The translations under genes and the position numbers were made by a program. From contig NZ_RCCC01000001.1 of the NCBI RefSeq assembly GCF_003663825.1, positions 3,480,501-3,544,500 on the forward strand: DNA of 64,000 nt, written 5' to 3'. Origin of the DNA: Acidovorax sp. 106 (lineage in GTDB: Bacteria; Pseudomonadota; Gammaproteobacteria; Burkholderiales; Burkholderiaceae_C). The notes below the pieces were generated by a model. It was not told the origin of the DNA, did not search any database, and was given only the letters and a program-made list of their open reading frames with translations. Positions 51,181 to 60,319 of the stretch are shown piece by piece. Each line of letters begins with the position of its first letter. Position 1 is the stretch's first letter.

Positions 51181-52212
51181 ATGTTGCTTCGCAACCCCTT
51201 GTACGGCTTTTGGGCCGCTTTATTGTTGTTCTTTGGATTGCTGGCCCCTGCGGCTGCCCAGCGCGGGGGCGACAGTGGTGCCTACCAGGTGCTGAGCGCC
51301 CGCTACGGCACCGCAGAGCGCAACGTGGACGTGACCGAGCGGCTCAAGCAACTCGCCGCCATGGACCAGCCCATTCGCGTCAGCAACGATGTCTTTGGCA
51401 CAGACCCTGACCGGGGTCGCGTCAAGGTGCTGCGCATTTACGCCCGTGGCCCCAATGGCGCCACCCGCACTTTTGAATACCGCGAAGACAGCATTGTGGA
51501 CGGCAACCAGTTCACCGCCTGGAGCAGCGGCAACTGGGGGCAGGGCGGGCACAACGGCGGCTGGCACGGCAACCAGGGCGGCGGCCAGGGCAACGATGGC
51601 CGCGATGACGGCGAGTTCCGCATCCTGCAGGCCCTGTATGGCACGCAAGAGCACCACGTGGACGTGACCCGCCGCCTGCGCGACCTGGCACGCGACGACC
51701 GCGCCATTGCGCTGACCAACGACACCTTTGGCGTGGACCCCCACCGGGGCCGCAGCAAGACCCTGCGCATTTATGTGCGCACCCGCGGCGGTCAAGAGCG
51801 CATGTTCGAATACCCCGAAGGCAGCACCATCGATGGCGCCCGCTTTACGGGCTGGGGCGGTGGCAACTGGGGCAATGAAGGCTGGAACGGCGGCTGGCAG
51901 GGCGGTGGCAACCAGGGCGGGTACCAGGGGGGCTATCAAGGTGGCAACCAAGGCGGCTATGGCAACAACCAGCCTCGCAATCAACTGGTCATCCTCAACG
52001 CCGTGTACGGCGCCGGCGGCCAGATGGTGAACCTGACCGAGCGCCTGCGCTCCATGGCCCAGGGCGATCGCCTGAGCACCCGCGTGGGCAACGAACTGGC
52101 GGGCTACGACCCCGCCCCTAACGTGCCCAAGGTGCTGTGGGTGACCTACACCATGGGTGGCCGCGAGCAGCGCGTGAGCGTGCGCGAAGGCGAGTACCTG
52201 AGCCTGCCCTGA
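51181..52212 (+). CDS. Secreted protein with three tandem YG-DVT modules
   Basis: A 343-residue exported protein. The signal peptide (about residues 1-26) ends at LLAPAAAQ. Three modules of about 80 residues follow. Each begins with a Y-G motif and a D/N-V/L-T motif (ARYGTAERNVDVTERL, ALYGTQEHHVDVTRRL, AVYGAGGQMVNLTERL). Each ends in a beta-rich part with LRIYARG, LRIYVRT or LWVTYTM. Modules 1-2 and 2-3 are joined by Gly/Asn/Trp-rich linkers with GGYQGG units. The pattern recalls DUF3395-type domains, but I cannot name the family. A cell-surface or matrix role is a guess. GGAGG precedes the ATG, and a strong hairpin follows. Confidence 0.85.
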   Translation: MLLRNPLYGFWAALLLFFGLLAPAAAQRGGDSGAYQVLSARYGTAERNVDVTERLKQLAAMDQPIRVSNDVFGTDPDRGRVKVLRIYARGPNGATRTFEYREDSIVDGNQFTAWSSGNWGQGGHNGGWHGNQGGGQGNDGRDDGEFRILQALYGTQEHHVDVTRRLRDLARDDRAIALTNDTFGVDPHRGRSKTLRIYVRTRGGQERMFEYPEGSTIDGARFTGWGGGNWGNEGWNGGWQGGGNQGGYQGGYQGGNQGGYGNNQPRNQLVILNAVYGAGGQMVNLTERLRSMAQGDRLSTRVGNELAGYDPAPNVPKVLWVTYTMGGREQRVSVREGEYLSLP

Positions 52213-52279
52213 CGTGCCCGGCCTGACGGCCCCCCGGCGGTAAGCACGACCGCTGGGGATTTTTCAGTGCTATAAAAAT

Positions 52280-52323
52280 AAGAGCTGCCAGCGCTTGATT
52301 ATTCGGCGCTGGCAGCTCTTTTT
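52280..52323 (+). terminator. Hairpin repeat serving as terminator of the secreted-protein gene
   Basis: A perfect 15-bp stem, AAGAGCTGCCAGCGC (52280-52294) with its complement at 52306-52320, closes an 11-base loop and ends in five T. It is a member of the dispersed hairpin family. Confidence 0.85.
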
Positions 52324-52566
52324 GCTTGACAAGGTATGTATCTCAGAGGGTTCTCAGTCCCTTGTCTCTTTCGTTTGCGTTGTTTCGGGAAATGGGTGCG
52401 GACGGTTCTCCACAGCCCTTTGAACAGGTTCTTAGGCCCTCTGGGATGGGAGTCCGTGGGACAGCATTTGGCGTGAATAGCTGGCCGTTTGTTGCGAGCC
52501 CGAGCCGTTGCTGGTGGGCTGCGCAAGACGTAAGCCGCGCAGACTGCGTACTTGCAAGGAGGGGTG

Positions 52567-52722
52567 ATGGCAGACGCCAATGAGTGGATCGTTGTCGGCA
52601 TTGACGTGTCCCAGGCGTCGTTGTTCCGTCTTGTCGTACCCCGTACCCGTCGTACCCCTGTATTGCCTGCGACGCAGCGCCTGGCCAGGGCCGCTTCGCT
52701 GAGTCGTGTCAGCCGCTCTTGA
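52567..52722 (+). pseudogene. IS110-transposase-like N-terminal remnant fused to a repeat
   Basis: A 51-codon frame with AAGGAGG upstream. It begins MADANEWIVVGIDVSQASL, which matches the RNase H-like start of IS110-family transposases (G-I-D-V-S). The frame then enters a segment, PVLPATQRLARAASLSR, that is repeated at 61646-61711, and stops. A full transposase would be about 300-400 residues, so this is a truncated fusion. Confidence 0.6.
52613..52712. repeat. Dispersed segment shared with 61621-61711, copy A
   Basis: ACCCCTGTATTGCCTGCGAC and CCAGGGCCGCTTCGCTGAGT occur in both places in the same order. The same reading frame stays open in each (PVLPAT-R-ARAASLSR). Confidence 0.8.
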
Positions 52723-52852
52723 GCGCTGCGTTGTCCTGTGCCCCGTGGGCGGTGCTGTAGCGGGTCTTTGACCCTTGGCGCTCACTCATGCGCCCAGGCG
52801 ACCAGCGCCCTGGCGATGGTTTGTGCAACCAAGCCATTCCCATCGCAACGCC

Positions 52853-53743
52853 TCATGCGGCGGCCCCAAACTCCGCCAGAACAAACTCTATGAACCGGCT
52901 CAGTTTGGGCATGGGTTGCCTGTCTCGGGGGTAGACCAAATGCACTTGGCGCGGTGGCGGGCAATAGTCGCTCAGCAGCTCCACGAGGCGACCTTCTGCC
53001 ACATCCCCCGCCAGCATGACGGAGTGCTGCATCAGGATGCCGAAGCCCTCTAGCGCAGCCATGCGCAGAGCCAGGCTGTTGTTGGACTGGAAGCGGCTCT
53101 GGGGCCAGCCGTTCGGGGGTGTTTCATGGCGGCCCAGAGCCCATCCGCCTTTCTTGGACCAATGCGTGAAGCCCAGGCATTGGTGATGGCTCAGTTCATC
53201 GGGATGCTGCGGCGTGCCATAGCGTTGTAAGTAACTCGGGGATGCACAAATCATCACACCGTAGTCCTTCAGGCGCCGCGCGACCAAGCCAGAGTCTGCC
53301 AGCGCGCCGATGCGAAACGCCACATCAAAGCCTTCTTCGACGATGTTGACCACCCGGTCGTTCAGAATCAATTCCACCTGCACTTCGGGCTGTTGCTCCA
53401 AAAAGCGTGTGACAGCCGGTGCCAGCATGACCGTGCCCAACGATACCGGGGCATTGATGCGCAGCAGCCCTTTAGCGTTGCTGCGCAACTGTGCCGCCCC
53501 GGATTCGGCCGCTTGTACCTGCTCCAGAATCTGCCGGCATTGCTCCAGGTACACGCGCCCCATTTCGGTCAAACTTTGGCGGCGTGTCGTCCGGGTGAGC
53601 AGGCGCGCGCCCAAACGCTCTTCCAAATGCCGAATGTGTTTGCCCGCCATCGGTGGCGAGATGTTGAACACCTCGGCGGCAGCGCTCAGGCTGCCGCGAT
53701 CCACCGTGGCCACAAAGACCGCCATGCTTTCCAATCGGTCCAT
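52853..53743 (-). CDS. LysR-family transcriptional regulator
   Basis: A 296-residue regulator of the CrgA/DsdC-like LysR group. The HTH spans about residues 5-60 (SLSAAAEVFNISPPMAGKHI, then LEERLGARLLTRTTRR). The effector domain includes LLRINAPVSLGTVMLAPAV. It is divergent from the SDR gene at 53871, its probable target, across a 127-base gap rich in AT. The inducer is unknown. Confidence 0.93.
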   Translation of the reverse strand: MDRLESMAVFVATVDRGSLSAAAEVFNISPPMAGKHIRHLEERLGARLLTRTTRRQSLTEMGRVYLEQCRQILEQVQAAESGAAQLRSNAKGLLRINAPVSLGTVMLAPAVTRFLEQQPEVQVELILNDRVVNIVEEGFDVAFRIGALADSGLVARRLKDYGVMICASPSYLQRYGTPQHPDELSHHQCLGFTHWSKKGGWALGRHETPPNGWPQSRFQSNNSLALRMAALEGFGILMQHSVMLAGDVAEGRLVELLSDYCPPPRQVHLVYPRDRQPMPKLSRFIEFVLAEFGAAA

Positions 53744-53870
53744 CTGGGCTTCCTTTTATTCAAAACTATTGGTTTTATATAAAGTAAATATAGTCTTATT
53801 TATCCAAAAATAGATTGCAATCAACAATGCCCTCCATGCCATGTTGGCATCCATGAATGGAAGGAAATCT
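53744..53870. promoter_or_regulatory. AT-rich divergent control region of the LysR and SDR genes
   Basis: This 127-base gap contains a long AT-rich run (53755-53815), unlike its GC-rich surroundings. It should hold both promoters and the LysR operator. I could not place exact boxes. AAGGA at 53861-53865 is the ribosome-binding site of the SDR gene. Confidence 0.5.
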
Positions 53871-54470
53871 ATGAAAGTTCTCGTTGTCGGTGCCAGCGGT
53901 ACCATCGGGCGTGCCGTCGTCCAAGAGCTGTCTTCGCGTCACGACGTGATCCAGGCCAGTCGCAGCAACAGCACGCATCCGGTGGACATTTCTCAGCCCC
54001 AGAGCATTGCCGCTTTGCTTAAAAAAGTTGGCCCAGTGGATGCCATCGTGGCTGCGGTTGGAGACATCCATTTCGGTCCACTGGCAGAAATGACCGGCGA
54101 GCAGTTCCGGCTCGGGCTCAACAGCAAACTCATGGGACAGGTGGAGCTGGTCTTGCAAGGCCAGAAATACCTCAACGAAGGGGGCTCGTTCACACTCACC
54201 AGCGGCATTGCGGTGGATGCACTCATACGCCAGGTCGTCAACGCTTCCTCGGTGAACTGCGCATTGGAAGGTTTTGTCAGGGGGGCGGCCCTGGAGTTAG
54301 GTCACGGACAGCGCATCAACATCGTGAGCCCCACCGTGTTGACTGAATCTTTGCCCGTCTACGGCCCGTACTTTGTGGGGTTTGAATCGGTGTCCGCTGC
54401 CCGCGTTGCATTGGCCTATGCACGCAGCGTGGACGGCGCTGGCAATGGCGAAGTCTTCCGCGTCTGGTGA
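53871..54470 (+). CDS. Atypical short-chain dehydrogenase/reductase
   Basis: A 199-residue Rossmann protein. The nucleotide motif is VVGASGTIGRAVV (residues 5-17). The serine of LTSGIAVD is present. At the place of the catalytic Tyr-x3-Lys the sequence reads NASSVNCALEGFV, so both residues are missing. The C-terminus INIVSPTVLTES fits a subgroup of small SDR proteins sharing this feature. It may bind NAD(P) without standard reductase chemistry. It is divergent from the LysR gene and followed by a hairpin terminator. Confidence 0.87.
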   Translation: MKVLVVGASGTIGRAVVQELSSRHDVIQASRSNSTHPVDISQPQSIAALLKKVGPVDAIVAAVGDIHFGPLAEMTGEQFRLGLNSKLMGQVELVLQGQKYLNEGGSFTLTSGIAVDALIRQVVNASSVNCALEGFVRGAALELGHGQRINIVSPTVLTESLPVYGPYFVGFESVSAARVALAYARSVDGAGNGEVFRVW

Positions 54471-54555
54471 TCTGGTCCACTGAATCCTTGAAATCGGCGG
54501 CTGCGCGCAGACCCGCTTTTTTGAATCACCGGTGTGTTTAATTTTGCTATCAAAT

Positions 54556-54600
54556 AAATAGCTGCCAGCGCTCATTTCATATGCGCTGGCAGCTATTTTT
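54556..54600. terminator. Hairpin repeat between the converging SDR and kynA genes
   Basis: A perfect 16-bp stem, AAATAGCTGCCAGCGC (54556-54571) with its complement at 54583-54598, plus a T run on the plus strand and an A/T-rich flank on the other. It probably terminates both converging genes. Confidence 0.85.
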
Positions 54601-54612
54601 ACTTGTAATCGC

Positions 54613-55500
54613 CTACAGCGCAGTCCGCAGCGTCCAGATCTCAGGGAACAGCACCACGTCCAGCATCTTGCGCAGGTAGCTCACGCCGCCCGTGCCGCCG
54701 GTGCCGCGCTTAAAACCAATCACCCGCTCCACCGTCGTCACATGGCGAAAGCGCCACAGGCGAAAGGCGTCTTCCAGGTCCGTCAGCTCCTCGCCCAACT
54801 GGTACAGCTCCCAGTGCTGCTCGGGGTTGCGGTACACGGTCAGCCAGGCTTGTTCCACCGCGTCGCTTGCGGCGTACGGCTGTGTCCAGTCGCGCTCGGT
54901 GTGGCTGGTGGGCACCGCAATGCCTCGCCGCGCCAGCAGTCGCAGGGCCTCGTCGTACAGCGACGGCGCTTCGTACGCGGCCTGCACTTGGGCTAGCAAG
55001 TCGGCGCGATGCTCGTGGGGGCGCAGCATGGCGCGGTTCTTGTTGCCCATGGCAAATTCAATGCTGCGGTACTGGTAGCTTTGAAAGCCACTGGACTGGC
55101 CCAGGTACGGGCGCATGGCGCTGTACTCGGGCGGCGTCATGGTGGCCAGCACATCCCAGGCGTGCACCAGCTGCTCCATGATTTTGCTCACCCGCGCCAG
55201 CATCTTGAAGGCGGGTGGCAGCTCATCGCGCGCAATGTGGCCGATGGCGGCGCGCAGCTCGTGCAGCATCAGTTTCATCCACAGCTCGCTGGTCTGGTGC
55301 TGCACGATGAACAGCATCTCATCGTGCGCGGGCGACAGCGGCTTTTGCGCGGTGAGGGTGGCGTCGAGCTGCAGGTAGTCGCCGTAGCTCATGGATTTGC
55401 TGAAGTCGAGCTGGGCGCGCTCTTCGTGCACGATGGATTCAGGCAGGGCGGCGCCCGTTGCTTCACTGGCGGGCGCAGGGTTTTGTGAGAAAGGGCACAT
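54613..55500 (-). CDS. kynA: Tryptophan 2,3-dioxygenase
   Basis: A 295-residue haem enzyme that opens the indole ring of tryptophan to give N-formylkynurenine. Family motifs are [32 protein letters not shown] (with a conserved active-site His), [18 protein letters not shown] and [19 protein letters not shown] (with the haem-ligand His). It is the last gene of the kynB-kynU-kynA operon, 18 bases after kynU. Confidence 0.97.
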   Translation of the reverse strand: MCPFSQNPAPASEATGAALPESIVHEERAQLDFSKSMSYGDYLQLDATLTAQKPLSPAHDEMLFIVQHQTSELWMKLMLHELRAAIGHIARDELPPAFKMLARVSKIMEQLVHAWDVLATMTPPEYSAMRPYLGQSSGFQSYQYRSIEFAMGNKNRAMLRPHEHRADLLAQVQAAYEAPSLYDEALRLLARRGIAVPTSHTERDWTQPYAASDAVEQAWLTVYRNPEQHWELYQLGEELTDLEDAFRLWRFRHVTTVERVIGFKRGTGGTGGVSYLRKMLDVVLFPEIWTLRTAL

Positions 55501-55518
55501 GGTGTTTTGCCTCTCCGT

Positions 55519-56829
55519 TCAGGTCACCGCATGCGTCTGGTTGAACTCAGGCTTTTGCCATTCGCCGCTCTCCAGCGTCAGGCGCAGGTGCTCTACCGCG
55601 TTCCACACGTCTTCAAACCCGATGTACAACGGCGTGAAGCCAAAGCGCAAGATGTCTTTGTGCGGGCCCTTGCCGCCATCGCCTTTGCGGAAGTCGCCAA
55701 TCACGCCGCGTGCAATCAGCGCCTGCACGATGGCGTAAGCTCCGCTGCCCTGGCCGTTCACACCCGCGCCCTCGTCACGCGTCAGGCACACCTGCGAGCC
55801 GCGTTGGGCGTGCTCGCGCGGCGTGGCCAAGCCCAGCCCGTAGCCCGCGCAGCGCTCTTCCACCAGCTGAATGAACAGATCGGTGAGCGCCAGCGACTTG
55901 GTGCGCAGCGCCGCCATGCCGCCCAGGCTTTGCGCGGCGGTGAACACGTCCAGCCCGCATTGCAGGGCCGACAGGCTGATCATGGGCTGCGTGCCGCACA
56001 GGTAGCGGGTGATGCCGGGGGCAGGCTGGTAGTCGGGCGTGAACTGGAAGGGCGATGCGTGGCCCCACCAGCCCGACAAGGGTTGCCAGAAGCGGTTGGC
56101 ATGGCGCGGGTGCACCCACACAAAGGCCGGCGCGCCGGGGCCGCCGTTCAAATACTTATAGCCACAGCCAATCGAAAAATCGGCGTTGGCACCCAGCAGA
56201 TCTACCGGCACAGCGCCTGCACTGTGGGCCAGGTCCCACACGCACAAAATGCCCTGGGCCTGCGCGGCAGCCGTAATGGCGGCCATGTCGTGCATGGCGC
56301 CGGTGCGGTAGTTCACATGCGTCAGCATCAGCACAGCCACGTCGCTGGTCAGGGAAGCAGCAATGTCTTCGGGCTCCACCAGCACCAGCTCCAGCCCGCG
56401 CTCCTTGCACAGGCCTTCGGCAATGTAGAGGTCGGTGGGGAAGTTGCTGCGCTCGCTCACGATGTGCTTGCGCTGGGGGTTGTCTTCGCGGGCGATGTTC
56501 AGCGCCGCGCTCAGCACCTTGTAGAGATTGATCGAGGTGCTGTCGGTACACACCACTTCATCTTTGCCCGCGCCAATCAGCGGGGCCAGCTGGTTGCCCA
56601 GGCGCTGGGGCAGGTCAAACCAGCTGGCGGTGTTCCAGGACTTGATGAGGTCGGTGCCCCATTCGCGCTGCACCACATCGGCAATGCGGGCGGGCGCGGC
56701 CTTGGGCAGCACGCCCAGCGAATTGCCGTCCAGGTAGATCACGCCCGGTGGCAGGGCAAAGTGGTCGCGCAAAGAGCGCAGGGGGTCTTGGGCGTCGCTG
56801 GCGCGGCAGTCTTGCAGGGTGATGGTCAT
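55519..56829 (-). CDS. kynU: Kynureninase
   Basis: A 436-residue PLP enzyme that cleaves kynurenine to anthranilate and alanine. The cofactor lysine is in [19 protein letters not shown]. Other signatures are [31 protein letters not shown] and [14 protein letters not shown]. Length is normal. It is separated from kynB by 104 bases that contain a hairpin repeat, which may lower its expression relative to kynB. Confidence 0.97.
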   Translation of the reverse strand: MTITLQDCRASDAQDPLRSLRDHFALPPGVIYLDGNSLGVLPKAAPARIADVVQREWGTDLIKSWNTASWFDLPQRLGNQLAPLIGAGKDEVVCTDSTSINLYKVLSAALNIAREDNPQRKHIVSERSNFPTDLYIAEGLCKERGLELVLVEPEDIAASLTSDVAVLMLTHVNYRTGAMHDMAAITAAAQAQGILCVWDLAHSAGAVPVDLLGANADFSIGCGYKYLNGGPGAPAFVWVHPRHANRFWQPLSGWWGHASPFQFTPDYQPAPGITRYLCGTQPMISLSALQCGLDVFTAAQSLGGMAALRTKSLALTDLFIQLVEERCAGYGLGLATPREHAQRGSQVCLTRDEGAGVNGQGSGAYAIVQALIARGVIGDFRKGDGGKGPHKDILRFGFTPLYIGFEDVWNAVEHLRLTLESGEWQKPEFNQTHAVT

Positions 56830-56855
56830 GGTGGTTAACTCAGGGTTTGCTTCTT

Positions 56856-56900
56856 TTTTGATAGCTGCCAGCGCTTTTTGTATAAGCGCTGGCAGCCAAA
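56856..56900. repeat. Copy of the AGCTGCCAGCGCTT hairpin repeat inside the kyn operon
   Basis: A perfect 13-bp stem, GCTGCCAGCGCTT (56864-56876) with AAGCGCTGGCAGC (56884-56896). It lies between kynB and kynU. Confidence 0.85.
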
Positions 56901-56933
56901 ATCGTTTGAAATTGTGTTGCAGAGCCTTGCGGT

Positions 56934-57575
56934 TCAGCCGGGCAATGACCGGAGCACCGCCCGCACGGGCGAGGCATCAGCCGTAGTCAGCTTCAGCGGC
57001 AGAGCGATCAGCTCGTAGTCGCCCTCGGGCACATCGTCCAGCACTAGGTTCTCCAGCACCCGCAGGCCCCGGCGGCGGATGACCTGGTGGCTGTCGAGCG
57101 TCTTGCTGTCGGCGGGGTCAATGCTGGCGGTGTCGATGCCCACCAGCAGCACGCCCAGGTCGGCCAGCCGCTCGATGGTGGCGGGCGCGTAGGCGCTGAG
57201 CTGGCCGTCCCACTGCGCGGGGGCCTGGGCATAGGTGCGCACCAGCACGCGGGCGGGCAGGGTGGGAAGGGCAGGGGAGAGGGCGTGGGCAATGTGCGCC
57301 CACTCAATCAGCGGCCCGCAGCCGATGGCGTGGATGACGCGGCATGGGCCCAAAAACGCATCGAGCGACACGGCCCCAATGCTGGCACCGCTGGCGTCAT
57401 AGTGCAGCGGCGCATCGGCATGCGCGCCCACGTGGGGCGACATCGTGATGGCGCTGACATTGACCGGGCAGCCGGGGCCGATGGTGGCGCACCACTGCTG
57501 GCTGTAGGGCGTATCGCCCGGAAACACCGGGCTGCCTGCGTGGATGGGGGGGGAAATGTCCCAAAGCTTTTGCAT
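56934..57575 (-). CDS. kynB: Kynurenine formamidase
   Basis: A 213-residue metal-dependent cyclase-family hydrolase that converts N-formylkynurenine to kynurenine. The metal motif is [12 protein letters not shown] (about residues 48-59), and PVFPGDTPY near the N-terminus is typical. The C-terminal [12 protein letters not shown] is the other family block. The ATG at 57575 gives [14 protein letters not shown], the usual start. It is the first gene of the kyn operon. A decayed partial copy lies about 4 kb away at 61337-61592. Confidence 0.95.
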   Translation of the reverse strand: MQKLWDISPPIHAGSPVFPGDTPYSQQWCATIGPGCPVNVSAITMSPHVGAHADAPLHYDASGASIGAVSLDAFLGPCRVIHAIGCGPLIEWAHIAHALSPALPTLPARVLVRTYAQAPAQWDGQLSAYAPATIERLADLGVLLVGIDTASIDPADSKTLDSHQVIRRRGLRVLENLVLDDVPEGDYELIALPLKLTTADASPVRAVLRSLPG

Positions 57576-57715
57576 GGGACGTGAAGGTAATGGCCTGGAT
57601 TTTTTGTGGTGTCGGTTATTTCCAACAGTCACTTATTTTTGGCGCCGGGTTTGTCTGGTTCGGTTGACCGGGGTTCAGGCGCGTGGTTGTCCCTCAGCCC
57701 TCTGCATCGGGCAAA

Positions 57716-59131
57716 TCAGCCGTTGCCTCGAATTTCCTGGGGCAGGTCCGTGGGCTGGCATCGGACCTTGATCTCCAGGCCTGGATGGCATGGGCGTGCA
57801 GTGATTTGCCACTGGTGCGCGCGGGCAATTTCCTGGCAGATAGACAGGCCCAGGCCCGCGCCTTCGTCGCGCCGCGTGGGGCCACGCCAGAAACGCTCAA
57901 ACAATTTGCCCAGGTCTGCGGGGGGCACCCCCGGGCCTTGGTCTTTGACGCTGAAGCCCGTAGGGTCCGCTTGCACCGTGACGGTGGTTCCCTGTGGGCT
58001 GTGCTGGATGGCGTTTTCGAGCAGGTTCTTGAGCAAGGTGAACAGCGCTCCCCGATCTGCCTGCCAGCACGGGGTGGTGTGCGGTTCGTCCGTGGCTGTG
58101 CTGTAGTTGATGTGCACTCCACTGCGTTCGGCAACGCGGGCCATGTAGTCGCAGGCCTCAGCGAGGGCGGCTTGGGCCGACACCTCTTCCATGCGGTAGT
58201 TGCGGGGCTCGCTGGCCTCGGCCAGCAGCAGCAGTTGCTGCACTTGGCGGGCCATCTGGTCCACGTCCTGTAGCAAGAAGGGGTTGCGCTGGGTGGGGTG
58301 CACCATTTCGATCTGCGCGCGGATGAGGGCCAGTGGCGTCTTCAGTTCATGGGCCGCATTGGCCAAGAATTCTTGTTGCGTGCGAAAGCCCGCCTGCAGC
58401 CGGTCCAGTGCGCGGTTGAAGGCTTCGACCAGTGGCGTCAGCTCTTCTGGCAGGTCGCGAGCTTGCAGGCGTGCGTCCAGCGTTTGGGGGGAGATGTTCT
58501 GGGCCTCGATGGATGCAGCGCGCAGCGGATGCAGCATGCGCTGCAGTGTCAGGTGTGTGGCTATCAGAAAGACCGCCAGGAAGGTCAGGCAAGTGGCCAG
58601 AATGCCTTGGTGCAACCCCGGGGTGCCAAACGATTGGCGCAATTTGAGGACCAATCGGTCGCTGGCTGCAAATTGGACATACCAAGTGGTGCCGCCATGC
58701 TCAATGGGCGTGGTGGCCGCGTGCATTGGCACGCCATCGTGCTGCAGCGCAAACCGTTTGAGGTGGGGGTCAAACGCGGCGCCGGGCGGGGCCAGTGCAG
58801 TGGCTTCTTCGCTGGTGGGCGAGAAGATCACCCTGCCATCGGCTGCCGTGATGCGCACGAACACATCTTCTCGGAAACTATGAAACAGCCACTTGTCGAT
58901 TTTTTCCTCATCAAACCCGATGGGGGTGCCGTCGGCAGCAAACTGGGCCCGTTTGGCCAAGCCTTGTGCAAAGTGCTCCGCACCATACTGCAGCATGTAG
59001 CGGTTAAAGGGCTTTGCCAGGAAAAAAGCCATCAATCCGACCAGCAGGGCGCTGGTCAACATGCCAATGCTGTAGACCACCAGCAGGCGGGTGCGCAGGC
59101 TACGAGGCCACTGAAACTTCACGGAGGGCAT
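57716..59131 (-). CDS. Two-component sensor histidine kinase
   Basis: A 471-residue membrane kinase. Membrane helices at about residues 16-38 and 175-195 bound a periplasmic sensor domain of about 135 residues. A HAMP-like linker leads to the phospho-acceptor block HELKTPLALI (His 261). ATP-binding motifs follow: NLLENAIQHSP, DQGPGVPP and GAGLGLSICQEIA. Its start lies 32 bases inside the response-regulator gene, so the two are translated together. The signal may relate to the MipA-like protein encoded first in the operon. Confidence 0.95.
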   Translation of the reverse strand: MPSVKFQWPRSLRTRLLVVYSIGMLTSALLVGLMAFFLAKPFNRYMLQYGAEHFAQGLAKRAQFAADGTPIGFDEEKIDKWLFHSFREDVFVRITAADGRVIFSPTSEEATALAPPGAAFDPHLKRFALQHDGVPMHAATTPIEHGGTTWYVQFAASDRLVLKLRQSFGTPGLHQGILATCLTFLAVFLIATHLTLQRMLHPLRAASIEAQNISPQTLDARLQARDLPEELTPLVEAFNRALDRLQAGFRTQQEFLANAAHELKTPLALIRAQIEMVHPTQRNPFLLQDVDQMARQVQQLLLLAEASEPRNYRMEEVSAQAALAEACDYMARVAERSGVHINYSTATDEPHTTPCWQADRGALFTLLKNLLENAIQHSPQGTTVTVQADPTGFSVKDQGPGVPPADLGKLFERFWRGPTRRDEGAGLGLSICQEIARAHQWQITARPCHPGLEIKVRCQPTDLPQEIRGNG

Positions 59132-59786
59132 AGCCTTGGGTGCGGAGGTTGACGATCTGCATGCGCGAGCCTGCTGCGGCCAGTTTGCGACGCAGCCGGT
59201 GCAGCGCCACGTCCAGTGCGTTGGGCGTGACCGCCTCTGTCAGGCCCCAGGCTGCTGCCTCCAGAGTGGACCGTTTGACGGTTTGCCCCGCTTTGCGGGC
59301 CAGGCACAGCATGATTTGCAGCTCGGTGGCGGGCAGGGGCACGGCGGTGCCTGCGCAGACCATGTGGCCGTGCTCTGGGCTGATCTGGACATCACCGTGG
59401 GCCGGCGCAAACTCTTGCACCTGGGCTGGGCGCCGCAGCAGTGCACGCACCCTGGCCACCAGCTCTTCCATCGGAAAGGGCTTGGTGAGGTAATCGTCCG
59501 CGCCCGAGTCCAGGCCTTCGATGCGGTCATGGAGTGCATCGCGGGCTGTCAGCATCAAGCAGGGGGTGGGGCGACCGGCGGCGCGCAGGCGTTTGACCAG
59601 GTGCAGGCCATCGCCGTCTGGCAAGCCTCTGTCGATGACCACCACACCGTAGGTGATGTCTCGCAAAGCCAGCCAAGCGGGTTCCATGGCATGAAACACG
59701 TCGGTTTCAATGCCTGCATGGCCCAAGGCCTGGCGTACCAGATCCGCCAGCCTGCTGTGGTCTTCAATGAGTGCAATGCGGTTCAT
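59100..59786 (-). CDS. OmpR-family response regulator
   Basis: A 228-residue regulator. The receiver domain has acidic residues at IEDH (8-10), phospho-acceptor Asp 52 in VVIDRGLPDG and Lys near 102 in YLTKPF. A winged-helix DNA-binding domain follows, with NALDVALHRLRRKL and the hairpin RTQGYALR. I use the ATG at 59786, giving the standard MNRIALIEDH start. It overlaps the upstream small gene by 23 bases and the kinase gene by 32 bases, indicating one operon. Confidence 0.95.
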   Translation of the reverse strand: MNRIALIEDHSRLADLVRQALGHAGIETDVFHAMEPAWLALRDITYGVVVIDRGLPDGDGLHLVKRLRAAGRPTPCLMLTARDALHDRIEGLDSGADDYLTKPFPMEELVARVRALLRRPAQVQEFAPAHGDVQISPEHGHMVCAGTAVPLPATELQIMLCLARKAGQTVKRSTLEAAAWGLTEAVTPNALDVALHRLRRKLAAAGSRMQIVNLRTQGYALREVSVAS

Positions 59787-60318
59787 GGGGCCAATGTGCA
59801 AGCGAATGCTGGGGGCGCTCGGTCAGCGCCAGCAGGTGGTCTTTCATCTGGGCAATGCGCTGGGTGTCAGCGTGGCGCAGCAGGGCCTGCTGCATCCACA
59901 GGGCTTGTGCCGCAGCCCTGCAATGGAGCGACAGCGACACATCGCAAGCATCATAGGCGCAGGCCTCGCCGATGAAATCGGTCCAGATGGCCTGGTAGCG
60001 GCCATGCGCCATCAATGCTGCGGCCGCACGCTGCCCCTTCGGTTGGTGCCGCGCGTTGTCGCAGAGGCAGCGCAGGTAAGCCCTCAGGTGCCGAGCGGCA
60101 CCCGGTGGCTCGGTGGCCAGCGCCACCACCATGGCCTGGCGAAAAGCCCGCACGGTGCGCTCGAAGAGCGCGTCCAGCCGCGCGCGGTGATGGGCCTGGG
60201 CGCTGTGCAGCCGCCTTGCAATGCGTGGATGGCCTCGCAAGGCGTGGTCATGCCACCCTTGGAGCGCCTGGGGTGCGGGCGCCTCCAGCGTGCACACAAA
60301 CGGGCCCAGGTGCCTCAT
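59764..60318 (-). CDS. Small protein resembling a TetR ligand-binding domain without HTH
   Basis: A 184-residue cytoplasmic, helical protein. The C-terminal two thirds look like a TetR-family ligand domain: AARHLRAYLRCLCDNAR, then AAAQALWMQQALL and MKDHLLALTE in the usual order. Residues 1-50 show no recognisable helix-turn-helix. Its ATG follows the mipA-like stop by one base, and its end overlaps the response-regulator gene. It may be a ligand-sensing or co-regulatory protein of the two-component system. Assignment is by pattern only. Confidence 0.6.
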   Translation of the reverse strand: MRHLGPFVCTLEAPAPQALQGWHDHALRGHPRIARRLHSAQAHHRARLDALFERTVRAFRQAMVVALATEPPGAARHLRAYLRCLCDNARHQPKGQRAAAALMAHGRYQAIWTDFIGEACAYDACDVSLSLHCRAAAQALWMQQALLRHADTQRIAQMKDHLLALTERPQHSLAHWPHEPHCTH

Positions 60319-60319
60319 C

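Larger units (their letters stand above)
52213..52852. other. Gene-poor region with terminator and transposase remnant
   Basis: A 640-base stretch. It holds the hairpin repeat acting as terminator (52280-52323) and a short IS110-like open frame (52567-52722). The rest shows no recognisable feature. Confidence 0.7.

Noticed and set aside
51880..51975. Short direct repeats suggesting a CRISPR or tandem array
   Set aside because: They encode the GGYQGG linker of the secreted protein in frame. Units are short and not separated by unique spacers.
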